Shown here piece after piece: positions 34,518 to 42,418 of a stretch of 44,610 nucleotides of DNA. The notes under the pieces were generated by a model, which saw nothing but the letters and a program-made list of their open reading frames with translations, was not told the DNA's origin and searched no databases. This DNA comes from Puniceicoccales bacterium Verruco_01 (GTDB lineage: Bacteria; Verrucomicrobiota; Verrucomicrobiia; Opitutales; Oceanipulchritudinaceae): the NCBI GenBank assembly GCA_001604565.1, contig LVBV01000020.1, forward strand, positions 1 through 44,610. Direction: 5' to 3'. The translations under genes and the position numbers were made by a program. How positions within the stretch are numbered: position 1 is the stretch's first letter; the number at the start of each line of letters is the position of its first letter.

Positions 34518-35369
34518 TTACACTTCCTCGCTCTTGGCCAGCAGTTCCTTCACCTGGGCGAGCTTTTCGTGCGCGTTCACGAGGAAGGTCTGCATGCGCT
34601 CCTCGGGGATGCCGATGTGGTGCATCGCGTAGGGGCTGGCCTCGATGGCCCAGGCGTCGCGCCCGTAGTTGAGGCCGAGCGACGCCACCGTCCAGATCGA
34701 AAGGTGCAGCATGCACGCCTGCTTGCGGAAGCTGGGGGCCATCGCGGGGTTTCCCTGAAATTCGATGGGCGTCACGATCTCTTCGCGGAACTTCCACTTG
34801 CGCAGGAGCGTCGCGCCGACCTCACTGCTCGTCACTCCCCAGAGTTCCCGCTCGGCCTGCTGGATGGAGATGCCGCGCGCCTCCACCACGTCGAAGACCT
34901 TGGCGTACTCCATCGTGGGGTGCGCCGTGATGACGAGCTTGCCGATGGAGTGGAGGAGCCCCGAAGTGTAGCACGTCGTCGTGTCCATCCCGAGGTCCTT
35001 GGCCATCTGCTCCATGACGAAGCTCGTGGCCAGCGAATACTCCCACATCTCGCCCTCGTTCATGAAGAGCGAGCGCAGGGCATGGTTGAAGAGCTGCTGG
35101 CCGCAGACCATCGCCACGAGTTTGTACACCTCGCGGAAGCCGATGCGCGCCACGGCCTCCTCAAGGTCGCACGAAGTGGTGCCCATCGCGTAATAGACGC
35201 TGTTACTGAGGCGCAGCACTTGTGCCGTGAGGGAGGGATCCAGGCGGATGAGGCCCACGATCTCGCCCGGGTCCGAGTTGGTGTCCCGGAGCAGATTGAG
35301 CAGGTTGGGCAGCACCGCCGGAGCCGGGGGCAGCTTCTCGACCTGGGAAAGTACATCCTCCGCTTTCAT
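34518..35369 (-). CDS. HDOD-domain signalling protein
   Basis: A 283-residue protein consisting of one HDOD domain (about 10-205: LPPAPAVLPNLLNLLRD, IRLDPSLTAQVLRLSNSVYY, GLLHSIGKLV) with a C-terminal helical extension. The HD pair typical of phosphohydrolases is replaced by HS in GLLHSIG, as expected for the non-catalytic HDOD family, which usually acts as a signalling scaffold in motility and cell-cycle control. Its ATG overlaps the cheD stop (ATGA), so translation is coupled. Confidence 0.92.
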   Translation of the reverse strand: MKAEDVLSQVEKLPPAPAVLPNLLNLLRDTNSDPGEIVGLIRLDPSLTAQVLRLSNSVYYAMGTTSCDLEEAVARIGFREVYKLVAMVCGQQLFNHALRSLFMNEGEMWEYSLATSFVMEQMAKDLGMDTTTCYTSGLLHSIGKLVITAHPTMEYAKVFDVVEARGISIQQAERELWGVTSSEVGATLLRKWKFREEIVTPIEFQGNPAMAPSFRKQACMLHLSIWTVASLGLNYGRDAWAIEASPYAMHHIGIPEERMQTFLVNAHEKLAQVKELLAKSEEV

Positions 35370-35887
35370 ACGAGCTTTATGGTTTTGATTCCTGTTGGCA
35401 GCTTCATTTCCACAACCGCGTCCTTGATCTTGAAGTGCAGGGTGCGGTTGTTGAGGCCCCCGAGTTCCTCGCTGACGACGACGAGGCGTTCCCGAGCGAT
35501 GAAGGCCTTCACGGCTGCGATGTTGCGTTCCCCGATCTTGAAAAAGTCGCTCCCCGATAGGACGTTCGCCCCTCCCGCGAGGAAGAGCCGCAGCCGCCGC
35601 CGTTCCGCCCGCAGGCCGTACAGGGCGCGCAGGAAGGCGCGCAGGCCCGTGTCGGCGAACATGGAGGGCTGCTTCAGGGCCTTCTCGGGCGTCAGGGTGG
35701 AATCCGGCAACATGACGTGCAGCATCCCGCCCACCTGAATCTGCGGGTCCACCGCCACGATGCCCACGCAGGAACCCAGAGCATAGGTGCTGATCGTCAC
35801 ATTGGCGTTGTTGGAAACCGCCATGTCTCCCACGCCGACGACCACGCGTTCGGAAAAAATGCTTCCTATTGTTGGTGCTCCGCCCAT
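35366..35887 (-). CDS. cheD: Chemoreceptor glutamine deamidase CheD
   Basis: A 173-residue chemotaxis protein that deamidates glutamines on receptors and can bind CheC. The catalytic pair is visible: Cys40 in TYALGSCVGIVAVD and His57 in GGMLHVMLP. The following LFLAGGANVL and KIGERNIAAV are family-typical. It starts an operon with HDOD and DnaJ-like genes, apart from any che cluster, and matches the chemoreceptor and flagellin in this window. No Shine-Dalgarno sequence is seen. Confidence 0.93.
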   Translation of the reverse strand: MGGAPTIGSIFSERVVVGVGDMAVSNNANVTISTYALGSCVGIVAVDPQIQVGGMLHVMLPDSTLTPEKALKQPSMFADTGLRAFLRALYGLRAERRRLRLFLAGGANVLSGSDFFKIGERNIAAVKAFIARERLVVVSEELGGLNNRTLHFKIKDAVVEMKLPTGIKTIKLV

Positions 35888-35938
35888 CTCGCTCTCGGTT
35901 TTCCTGATCCCGCCATCTGGGGGCGGAACATGTGTGAT

Positions 35939-35969
35939 GCCGATATCGTTGCTTCCGCTTCCTATCGGC
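35939..35969. repeat. Inverted repeat GCCGATA...TATCGGC upstream of cheD
   Basis: Two 7-bp arms (35939-35945 and 35963-35969) separated by 17 bp, 50-80 bp before the cheD start. Read on the minus strand the right arm is GCCGATAG, close to the sigma-28 -10 box, but no TAAA box sits at the proper distance. Confidence 0.4.
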
Positions 35970-36002
35970 TGGATTCCACTTTAATTGAGGGTTTGTCTCC
36001 GG

Positions 36003-36890
36003 TCAATCGCCGCCTTCCCCGGAATGGGAATTTCCCGAGGCGGGAAGAGGGGCGATGGGCGAGCCCGGCTCACCCTGAAAATACGATTTCGCAAGCGCGA
36101 GTCCGACGAGTGCGTCGTCTACGCGGAAACGGGTGCGGTCCTTCGTCTTTTTGTTCACGAGGTCCACCTCCTTGACGATCCAGTCTCCGTCCACCTTCGC
36201 AAAGCCGTTGAGCCGGAATTCCTTGAGGGGCTCGCCCTTTTCGTCCAGTTCCTCGGCTAGGAGCATCACGAGGAAATCCGCGTCGATCGCCACGCGCACG
36301 GCGGCGACCGTCCCGGTGTCCGTCCCGGCGGGGGGACGCAAAAGGAAATAATGGGCTGCCCTGTCCTGGAGTTTTTTCGTCCCCTCGTAGGTGTGATTCT
36401 CCCAGTAGAGGAAGGGCATCTGGAGCTCGAAGGGCGTGAAGGAAAAGCCGGGTAGAAGCGGCTCGAAGAGCGCCGGGCCGGTCACCACCTCCGCCGGAGC
36501 GTCGTCCACGGCTTTCAGGATCGTTCCGTCCGGTCCGCCGCGGTAGATGAGGCGCAGGGTATGCTCCTCCGGCTGGGAGATTTCCAGTCGCGTCACGGGG
36601 TGGCCCGCCTCGTCCCAGGTGCCGAGCATCCGTCCGTAGCTCGTTTCCGGCTTTTCACCCCGGAGGCGGTTCACCATCTCGAAGGAAAAGGAAAAATCGC
36701 CCCTCGTCCGCGCGCTGCGGAAGGCGGCGAGGACTCTTTCGCCCTCGGCCTCGTCGATCTGCGCGGGCGCGGCTTCACGGGGATCAGGCCTGCCGCGCGG
36801 CTGCGCAAAGGCGCTTGTTGCGGAAAGGAATAATGCGAGAATGACAAGAACCGGCGTCCGCAGACACTGCGCTCGGCGCCGAAGGTTCAT
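36003..36890 (-). CDS. LolA-like outer-membrane lipoprotein-sorting protein
   Basis: A 295-residue exported protein. The signal peptide is about 1-29 (LVILALFLSATSAFAQ). The rest is a beta-rich LolA/LolB-like half-barrel of the outer-membrane lipoprotein-sorting type, with the characteristic run FLYWENHTYEGTKKLQDRAAHYFLL and VRVAIDADFLVMLLAEELDEKGEPL. It could carry lipids or lipoproteins across the periplasm. It follows secG after 12 bp, which suggests one transcript for envelope biogenesis. It ends in a polar, disordered tail. Confidence 0.8.
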   Translation of the reverse strand: MNLRRRAQCLRTPVLVILALFLSATSAFAQPRGRPDPREAAPAQIDEAEGERVLAAFRSARTRGDFSFSFEMVNRLRGEKPETSYGRMLGTWDEAGHPVTRLEISQPEEHTLRLIYRGGPDGTILKAVDDAPAEVVTGPALFEPLLPGFSFTPFELQMPFLYWENHTYEGTKKLQDRAAHYFLLRPPAGTDTGTVAAVRVAIDADFLVMLLAEELDEKGEPLKEFRLNGFAKVDGDWIVKEVDLVNKKTKDRTRFRVDDALVGLALAKSYFQGEPGSPIAPLPASGNSHSGEGGD

Positions 36891-36902
36891 CGGAAAAGGC
36901 CC

Positions 36903-37295
36903 TTACTTGGCGGGGGTGGCCGGAGCTTCGGCGGGAGCCGCGGGAGCGGTTTCCGGGACCTGTGCTGCGGCGTCCGCCTTCTGCGCGGCGGCCTCTGCGG
37001 CGGCCTCCTCGTCAAAGAGGGAGCGGTCCTCCGGCTTGGTGTGGCGGTTGTGTTGGGCAATGATGCCCAGGTACAGGGCGAAGGCGACGACGAAGAAAAT
37101 GATGAAGGTGACCTTCGTGATGCGCGTCATCACATTGCCCGCCTCGGTGCCGAAGGCCGACTCGGTGATGCCGCTGCCGAACGCGGTGCCCAGTCCTCCG
37201 TCCGAATTGGCGCGCTGCATGAGCACGATCAGCACGAGGAAGAGGCTGATGAGGATAAGGACGAAAAAGCCGGCAGTGATGAGAATTTGTGTCAT
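36903..37295 (-). CDS. secG: Preprotein translocase subunit SecG
   Basis: A 130-residue protein with two membrane helices (about 4-26 and 55-77) and the conserved loop VLMQRANSDGGLGTAFGSG between them. It assists SecYEG export. The C-terminal 45 residues are Ala/Pro/Glu-rich, longer than in E. coli SecG. I choose the ATG at 37295 (MTQILITAGFF); an ATG at 37313 is possible. Upstream there is TTGATT with a TAGCGT 16 bp later, a weak promoter. Confidence 0.93.
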   Translation of the reverse strand: MTQILITAGFFVLILISLFLVLIVLMQRANSDGGLGTAFGSGITESAFGTEAGNVMTRITKVTFIIFFVVAFALYLGIIAQHNRHTKPEDRSLFDEEAAAEAAAQKADAAAQVPETAPAAPAEAPATPAK

Positions 37296-37386
37296 CGCGT
37301 TGTGAAAAAACAATTACGCTAGGGCCCTTCGGGGGGCAATCAAGCCTTTTCGCGCCTCGAAGGGATGGCAAGGGAAAGAAAAAGGG

Positions 37387-38283
37387 CTACGGGCAGAGCT
37401 TGTCGAGAATGCGTTCCAGATCCTCGCTCCCGTAATAGTCGATGACGATGCGCCCGTGCTTGGGGGCGTGCTTCACCTCCACCGTGGTGCCGAGACTCGC
37501 TTGCAGGCGCTTGCAGATGTCGCGGATGGCGGCGTCCTCGGCGACGGCTTTGACCTTGACGGGATCCTGCGCGCGGGTGCGTCGGAGGTTCTGGACGAGC
37601 CGCTCGGTGTCGCGCACGGAGAGCCCCTTTTCCACCACCTTGCGGGCCAGGAGCGCCCTCTGTGCGTCGTCCTCAAGGCCGAGGAGCACCTTGGCGTGCC
37701 CCACGGAGACCAGCCCCTTGGCGAGCAGGCCCTGCACCTCCTTGCCGAGGGCGAGAAGACGAAGCGAGTTGGCCACGGACGAACGGGGCTTGCCCACCCG
37801 TTCGGACACCGCCTCCTGCGTGAGGTCGAAGTCGTGCATCAAACTCGCGTAACCGAGGGCCTCCTCCACCGGGTTCAGGTTCTCGCGCTGGAGGTTTTCG
37901 ATGAGGGCGATCGCGGCGGAGGAACTTTCCCCCACGTGGATCACGCGGGCGAGGATCTTCGCAAGCCCCAGTTTTTTGCAGGCCCGCCAGCGGCGCTCGC
38001 CCGCCACGAGCTGGAATTTGCCCGCCACGGCGCGCACCACGACCGGCTGGAGCAGGCCCTCCTGCCGGATGCTCTCGGCCAGTTCCGCGATCAGGGCCTC
38101 GTCCATCTCGCGGCGTGGCTGGTGGGGCGAAGGCTCCACGAGGGCGATGTCGATTTCGCGGAAGAGTTCGGGCGAGGGCAGGGGATCGGCCTCTTTGGGC
38201 TTGGAATCGGTCGCGCCGGGAATGCCCCCGGCGATCAGTTCGTCAAGCCCGCGTCCGAGCCTTGCTTTCTTGGCGGAGGCCAT
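37387..38283 (-). CDS. parB: Chromosome-partitioning protein ParB
   Basis: A 298-residue CTPase and parS-binding protein. The N-terminus MASAKKARLGRGLDELI is the ParA-contact tail. The CTP-binding domain contains PHQPRR, LVAGERRWRA (93-101) and ENLQRENLNPVEEA (129-142). The helix-turn-helix (TQEAVSERVGKPRSSVANSL) and a C-terminal dimerisation domain follow. parA is not adjacent and I found no parS-like TGTTTCACGTGAAACA in the window. It lies 4 bp downstream of the LysM gene. Confidence 0.96.
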   Translation of the reverse strand: MASAKKARLGRGLDELIAGGIPGATDSKPKEADPLPSPELFREIDIALVEPSPHQPRREMDEALIAELAESIRQEGLLQPVVVRAVAGKFQLVAGERRWRACKKLGLAKILARVIHVGESSSAAIALIENLQRENLNPVEEALGYASLMHDFDLTQEAVSERVGKPRSSVANSLRLLALGKEVQGLLAKGLVSVGHAKVLLGLEDDAQRALLARKVVEKGLSVRDTERLVQNLRRTRAQDPVKVKAVAEDAAIRDICKRLQASLGTTVEVKHAPKHGRIVIDYYGSEDLERILDKLCP

Positions 38284-38287
38284 GGGG

Positions 38288-38884
38288 TTACTTTGCTTTC
38301 TGGGGGATGAAGAGCACCTGACCCACGCGGATCTTCGTGGGATCGGTGATGTTGTTGGCGTTCCGGATGTCGTCCATGCTGGCGTTGAAGCGCCGGGCGA
38401 TGGCGGAAAGAGTGTCGCCCTTCTGCACGGTGTAGGAGACTCCGGTCTTGGGGAAATTGGCCGTCGTGGCGGCGGGCGCCGGCGCGGGGGCGGGGGACGG
38501 GGACTGCGACTGGATGGCCTGCTGGGTCTGCTGGGCGAGGCGTTCGATCTGGCGACCCACTTCGTCGATGATTTCGTTCTTTTGCGTGGCCTGCGCGCGC
38601 ATCATTTCGGTGCGCAGGTTCGCCAGCTGCGCGTCGAGCTGCGCCAGGGTGACAAGGTTCCCGGCGTTGGTCTGCGATGATTTGGCGAGCTGGTCGCGCA
38701 GCTGCTCGTTCACGCGGGCGAGATTTTCGAGCTGGATGTTGAGTTCTCCCACCTTTTCCTTGAGGGCCTGCACGTCCTGTTCGAGGTCGGAAATGCGGCG
38801 CGCGTCATTTGCCTGTGCAAAGGCGCCGGAGGCGGGCAGCAGGAAGAGCGCCGCGAAAAGCGCGAATACAAAAGTGTTCTTCAT
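38288..38884 (-). CDS. Exported coiled-coil protein with a C-terminal LysM domain
   Basis: A 198-residue protein with a signal peptide (about 1-24, ending SGAFAQA), a long coiled coil (about 28-120, heptads rich in Leu, Gln and Glu), a Pro/Ala linker, and a LysM domain (about 148-195, VSYTVQKGDTLSAIARRFN) that binds peptidoglycan. It probably spans the periplasm and touches the wall. Overlap of its transcript with parB (4-bp gap) is a notable pairing. A promoter within a palindrome lies at 38905-38939. Confidence 0.9.
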   Translation of the reverse strand: MKNTFVFALFAALFLLPASGAFAQANDARRISDLEQDVQALKEKVGELNIQLENLARVNEQLRDQLAKSSQTNAGNLVTLAQLDAQLANLRTEMMRAQATQKNEIIDEVGRQIERLAQQTQQAIQSQSPSPAPAPAPAATTANFPKTGVSYTVQKGDTLSAIARRFNASMDDIRNANNITDPTKIRVGQVLFIPQKAK

Positions 38885-38904
38885 GTGAGAATTGGGGATA
38901 CCCC

Positions 38905-38939
38905 CTCTCCGATAGTAGGAGAGATGCCGCCAAGGGCAA
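38905..38939 (-). promoter_or_regulatory. Promoter of the LysM-parB unit with a palindrome over the -10 box
   Basis: Minus strand TTGCCC (38939-38934), 16 bp, TACTAT (38917-38912). The -10 lies in the loop of the inverted repeat CTCTCC-gatagta-GGAGAG (38905-38923), which could be an operator. Confidence 0.45.
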
Positions 38940-38953
38940 GAAAAGCATGCACG

Positions 38954-39922
38954 TTACGAGCGCCGTTCGAGCGGCATCATCGGACGGCTCGCGAGGGTTT
39001 CGCCCGGGGCGATTTTGAGGCCGTTCAAAAAGTCGGTGGCGGGCAGCATTTTGCCGCCGGGGCGCTGTAGGGCGGAAAAGCGCAGGATTCCCGCGCCGGT
39101 CGCCACTTCGAGGGTCTTTTTTGCCGCGAGGACGGTGCCGGGCGCCGCGGCGGCATCCCCTGTAATGGCCTCGGCATTGCCCACGCGGATGCGCTGGCCC
39201 GCGTGGTCGAAGAAGGCCCCCGGCCACTGGCGGAAGGCGCGGATGCGGCAGGCCAGTTCCGAAGCGGATGCGGCAAAGTCCAGCGCGCCGTCCTCCTTTT
39301 CCAGAATCCGGCAGAAGGTGGCCTTCGCTTCGTCCTGTTCGGTGAAGTTGAGAGAGCCGGAAAGGATCTTCGCTATCGCGCGGGAAAGAAGAACCGGGCA
39401 GGCGGCGGCGAGCTTTTCCGCAAGGCTCGCGCGGTCGTCGTCGGGAGTGATCGGCACCTTCTCCACATCCGCCACCGCCCCGGCGTCCATCTTCTTCACG
39501 ATCTTCATGAGCGACACGCCGGTTTCGGTCCGCCCGGTGGCGATCGCCGTCTCGATGGGCGAGGCTCCGCGAAGCTGCGGCAGGAGCGAGGCGTGAAAAT
39601 TGAGGGGTGGCAGGCGTGGCGCGGCGAGGAGGTCGCTCTTCAGCAGATGGCCGTACGCCATGACAAGGAGCAGGTCGCAGCCCAGTTCCCTGAGAAACGC
39701 CGCGTCCTCCGGCCCCGGCTTTTCCGGCTGGCGGACGCAGATGTTGTGTGCAACGGCCCAGGCTTTCACCGGATTTTCCGCCAGCTTCATGCCGCGACCG
39801 TGCGGACGGTCCGGCTGGGCGTACACGGCGACCAGTTCCAGCTCCGGCGCGGCGAAAACGGCGTCGAGGAGCGGCAGGACGATGGGGTCCGACCCCATGA
39901 AAACGGTTTTCAGGCGCTGCAT
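38954..39922 (-). CDS. fmt: Methionyl-tRNA formyltransferase
   Basis: A 322-residue enzyme that formylates initiator Met-tRNA with 10-formyl-THF. VFMGSDPIVLPLLDAV is the family N-terminus, LNFHASLLPQLRGASPIETAI the catalytic region with the active-site Asn-His, and TGVSLMKIVKKMDAG follows; the C-terminal OB domain has FRQWPGAFF. The start at 39922 (MQRLKTVFMGSD) is chosen over an upstream ATG at 39934. No def gene, its common partner, is adjacent. Confidence 0.95.
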   Translation of the reverse strand: MQRLKTVFMGSDPIVLPLLDAVFAAPELELVAVYAQPDRPHGRGMKLAENPVKAWAVAHNICVRQPEKPGPEDAAFLRELGCDLLLVMAYGHLLKSDLLAAPRLPPLNFHASLLPQLRGASPIETAIATGRTETGVSLMKIVKKMDAGAVADVEKVPITPDDDRASLAEKLAAACPVLLSRAIAKILSGSLNFTEQDEAKATFCRILEKEDGALDFAASASELACRIRAFRQWPGAFFDHAGQRIRVGNAEAITGDAAAAPGTVLAAKKTLEVATGAGILRFSALQRPGGKMLPATDFLNGLKIAPGETLASRPMMPLERRS

Positions 39923-39977
39923 GATCCGCCACACTGGCGCGGAGTGGATGGTCTGTCGGCAAAAAACGGGGATTGCC

Positions 39978-40898
39978 TCACGCTCGGGTGGAGGAGAGCC
40001 AGTTTTCGATCACCGGGCGGAATTTTTCCGTGAAGACGGCCTCGCTGTCGGGTCTCGGCAGGTTCTGGAAGAGGCCCCAGTATTCCACATGCTCCATCGC
40101 GGCACCCGGTTCCAGTGCTTCGAGCAGGCCCAGGCTCTCCATCTCCGTCATCCAGTCGCAGGTGTAGATCTCCGCGCGGCAGCCCATGTCGGGATGGACG
40201 GCGCCCGGGTGCGTGCGGAAGAACTTCACGAAGGTGCCCTCCGGCGTCCAGTGCGCGATCCAGCCGGGGAAGTTCGTGAGGCCGATCTTCTGCGAACCCT
40301 TGGCGAGGGACACATCCACGCCGACAAAGCTCTTGAAGATTTTCCATTGCGGCAGCGACAGGTCCGTGTAGGGCCACATGACAAGAGCAGCGGAGGGCAG
40401 GAGCGTCTCCGCCGTGTGGGGCTTCTTCGCGGAAAAGGGAAGGGCTGTGTAGCCGTCGTGCCGCAGGACGGAGAGGGCCCACGGAGCGAGCGTCGCGGGC
40501 CATGCGCCGCGATTGGCCACCGTGTGTGTCACGCGGAAGCTCGTGGCGTTCAGCGCCTCCACGCCCAGACTCTTTTCAATGCCCGTCACGGAATCGGCCT
40601 TCTGTGTGAGAACGAGGCCGTTTTCGCCGAGGATCTTCACCTCCACGGGGTCGTTGTCGGGCCGGTAGGTGCGCTCCGGGCTTTCCGGCGCGATGAGCAG
40701 GCGATGACCGCCGCGCACCTTGAAGTCCGCCTCGCCCTTGCCGCCGAGATGTTCCGGCAGGGTTGCAAAGAGGTTCTCCTTGCCCGCGAGCGAGCAAGAA
40801 ATCACCCTCGGTCCGACTTCCGTCGGAAAAACAAGCTCCGCGTCCTTCGTCGAAAGTGCGAGCGCCTTCCACCCGTGACATTCCGTTTCCCGGATCAT
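39978..40898 (-). CDS. Galactose-mutarotase-like (DUF4380-type) protein
   Basis: A 306-residue protein with the beta-sandwich pattern of the aldose-epimerase superfamily. Early EVGPRVISCSL and FKVRGGHRLLIAPESPERTYRPDN resemble the GGH..W.APE region of DUF4380 proteins, and VTHTVANRGAWPATLAPWALSVL fits the central strands. No signal peptide. A sugar-related function is inferred only. It lies between der (74 bp upstream) and fmt (55 bp downstream) in the same direction. Confidence 0.65.
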   Translation of the reverse strand: MIRETECHGWKALALSTKDAELVFPTEVGPRVISCSLAGKENLFATLPEHLGGKGEADFKVRGGHRLLIAPESPERTYRPDNDPVEVKILGENGLVLTQKADSVTGIEKSLGVEALNATSFRVTHTVANRGAWPATLAPWALSVLRHDGYTALPFSAKKPHTAETLLPSAALVMWPYTDLSLPQWKIFKSFVGVDVSLAKGSQKIGLTNFPGWIAHWTPEGTFVKFFRTHPGAVHPDMGCRAEIYTCDWMTEMESLGLLEALEPGAAMEHVEYWGLFQNLPRPDSEAVFTEKFRPVIENWLSSTRA

Positions 40899-40950
40899 GA
40901 AGCCAGATTGATGGATTTTGCCGGACAAGGCAAATGAAAGATCGTTCCGG

Positions 40951-40972
40951 GAAGCGCCGGGCCTTGCGCTTC
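40951..40972 (-). terminator. Hairpin immediately after the der stop codon
   Basis: GAAGCGC / GCGCTTC (40951-40957 with 40966-40972), 8-base loop, abutting the der stop. There is no T-run, so termination may be partial, or the hairpin may stabilise the der mRNA end. Confidence 0.4.
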
Positions 40973-42394
40973 TCAATCCTCCTTGCGCGGGCGCGGACGT
41001 TTTTCGCGCTTGGGTTTGCCGATGAGGGTGAAGACGAGGGTGCAGCCCTGAAGGTCGAACTGCTTGATGAAGCCGCGCTCCAGAAACTTGCGGTAGCCCT
41101 CCTCCAGCTTGTCCACACGGTTACAGAAAATGCGGATCACAAAGGGCCGGTTACTCGTCTGCACGGCGTAGTACGCCTTGAAGCGCTTTCCCTCGCGCAT
41201 GGAGGGCTCGCGCTCCTGAAAGAGCTTTTCCAGAAGGCGGTTCACGGCGCCCGTTGGCAGCTTTTCGTCGAGCCGGGCGTCCAGCTTTGCCGCCACGCGC
41301 AGGATGTTGTCCACGAAGTAACCGGTCTTGGCCGAGACAAAGAGGATCGGGCTCTCCGGCAGGAAGAAGAGCATCTCGCGCACGCAGGCTTCGAAGTGCT
41401 CGCGGAAGGCCTTTTCGTTCTCGTAGTCGGGGAGCTGGCCCGTGCGCATGGCCTCGCGCGCGTGGTCCCACTTGTTGACGAGCACCACCACCGCCGGCGC
41501 CATGGCGAGCGCCTTGCCGAGGAGCGCCTGCTCCTGCTTGGTGACGCCTTCCATCGCGTCGAGGACGACGAAGGCCACGTCGCACTTTTGCAGGGCCTCC
41601 TCGGAGCGCATCGCAGAGAAGACCTCCACGGGGGAATCCACGCGCGTGCGGCGGCGCAGGCCCGCCGTATCGACGAGGCGGAAGGGTAGGATGCTGCCGT
41701 CCTCCTGACGGTAATCGAGGTCCAGCTCGATCGCGTCGCGCGTGGTGCCGGGAACTTCCGAGACGATGAGACGGTCGCTGCGCAAAAGCGCATTGCAGAG
41801 GCTGGACTTGCCGACGTTGGGCCGCCCGAGGAAGGCGATGCGCACGCGCCGGGCCGGGGCGTCCGCCACGGTCTCCGGCTTCTCGTACGGGGGCAGCGCC
41901 TTGGCGATCTCCGCGCGCAGTTCATCCTCGTGAAAGCCGTGCTCCGCCGAGACGCTCAGGCCCGCGCCGAGGCCGAGGCGTGAAAAGTCCTGAAGGTCCG
42001 CCTTTCGCGGATCGTCCACCTTGTTGATGATGAGCAGGATCTTCTTGCCGCTCTTGCGCAGCCTTGCGGCGATCGTTTCATCCAGAACGGTCAGGCCGTC
42101 CTTCGCATCGACGACGAAACCGATCACGTCCGCCATCTCCACCGCCATGAACACCTGCTCCTCCGCGGCGTCGATCAGGGCTCTCGGCGTCTTCGCGTCG
42201 GAAAAGCCGATGCCGCCGGTGTCCAGCAGCGTATATGGGCCGGAGGCGTCCTGAACCTCGAAGGCGTTCACGTCGCGCGTGACGCCGGGCTGGTCCAGGA
42301 CGATGGCGATGCGCCGCCCCGCCAGTCGGTTGAAGAGGCGGCTCTTGCCGACGTTCGGGCGCCCGACAAGGGCGACGGTGCGGGTGGTGTTCAT
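40973..42394 (-). CDS. der: Ribosome-assembly GTPase Der (EngA)
   Basis: A 473-residue protein with two tandem GTPase domains and a KH-like C-terminal domain, needed for 50S maturation. Domain 1: GRPNVGKSRLFNRLAG, LLDTGGIGF, NKVDDPRK. Domain 2: GRPNVGKSSLCNALL, LVDTAGLRRR, NKWDHARE. The KH-like part is followed by a basic tail (KPKREKRPRPRKED). The start is preceded by CACCATC instead of a Shine-Dalgarno sequence. It follows the aminotransferase gene by 24 bp, likely the same transcript. Confidence 0.97.
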   Translation of the reverse strand: MNTTRTVALVGRPNVGKSRLFNRLAGRRIAIVLDQPGVTRDVNAFEVQDASGPYTLLDTGGIGFSDAKTPRALIDAAEEQVFMAVEMADVIGFVVDAKDGLTVLDETIAARLRKSGKKILLIINKVDDPRKADLQDFSRLGLGAGLSVSAEHGFHEDELRAEIAKALPPYEKPETVADAPARRVRIAFLGRPNVGKSSLCNALLRSDRLIVSEVPGTTRDAIELDLDYRQEDGSILPFRLVDTAGLRRRTRVDSPVEVFSAMRSEEALQKCDVAFVVLDAMEGVTKQEQALLGKALAMAPAVVVLVNKWDHAREAMRTGQLPDYENEKAFREHFEACVREMLFFLPESPILFVSAKTGYFVDNILRVAAKLDARLDEKLPTGAVNRLLEKLFQEREPSMREGKRFKAYYAVQTSNRPFVIRIFCNRVDKLEEGYRKFLERGFIKQFDLQGCTLVFTLIGKPKREKRPRPRKED

Positions 42395-42418
42395 GATGGT
42401 GGAAATGATGGAGGATCC

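Noticed and set aside
35962..35985. Sigma-28 promoter for cheD (GCCGATAG)
   Set aside because: The -10 part fits well, but the TAAA element is 10 instead of about 15 bases away.
37316..37338. CTAGGGCCCTTCGGGGGGC upstream of secG as a third copy of palindrome P1
   Set aside because: Only the first arm matches; the second arm and palindromes P2-P4 are absent, and it is not at a stop codon.
37387..38283. Replication-origin region around parB
   Set aside because: No parA, gidA/gidB, dnaA, dnaN, DnaA-box cluster or parS-like palindrome was seen.
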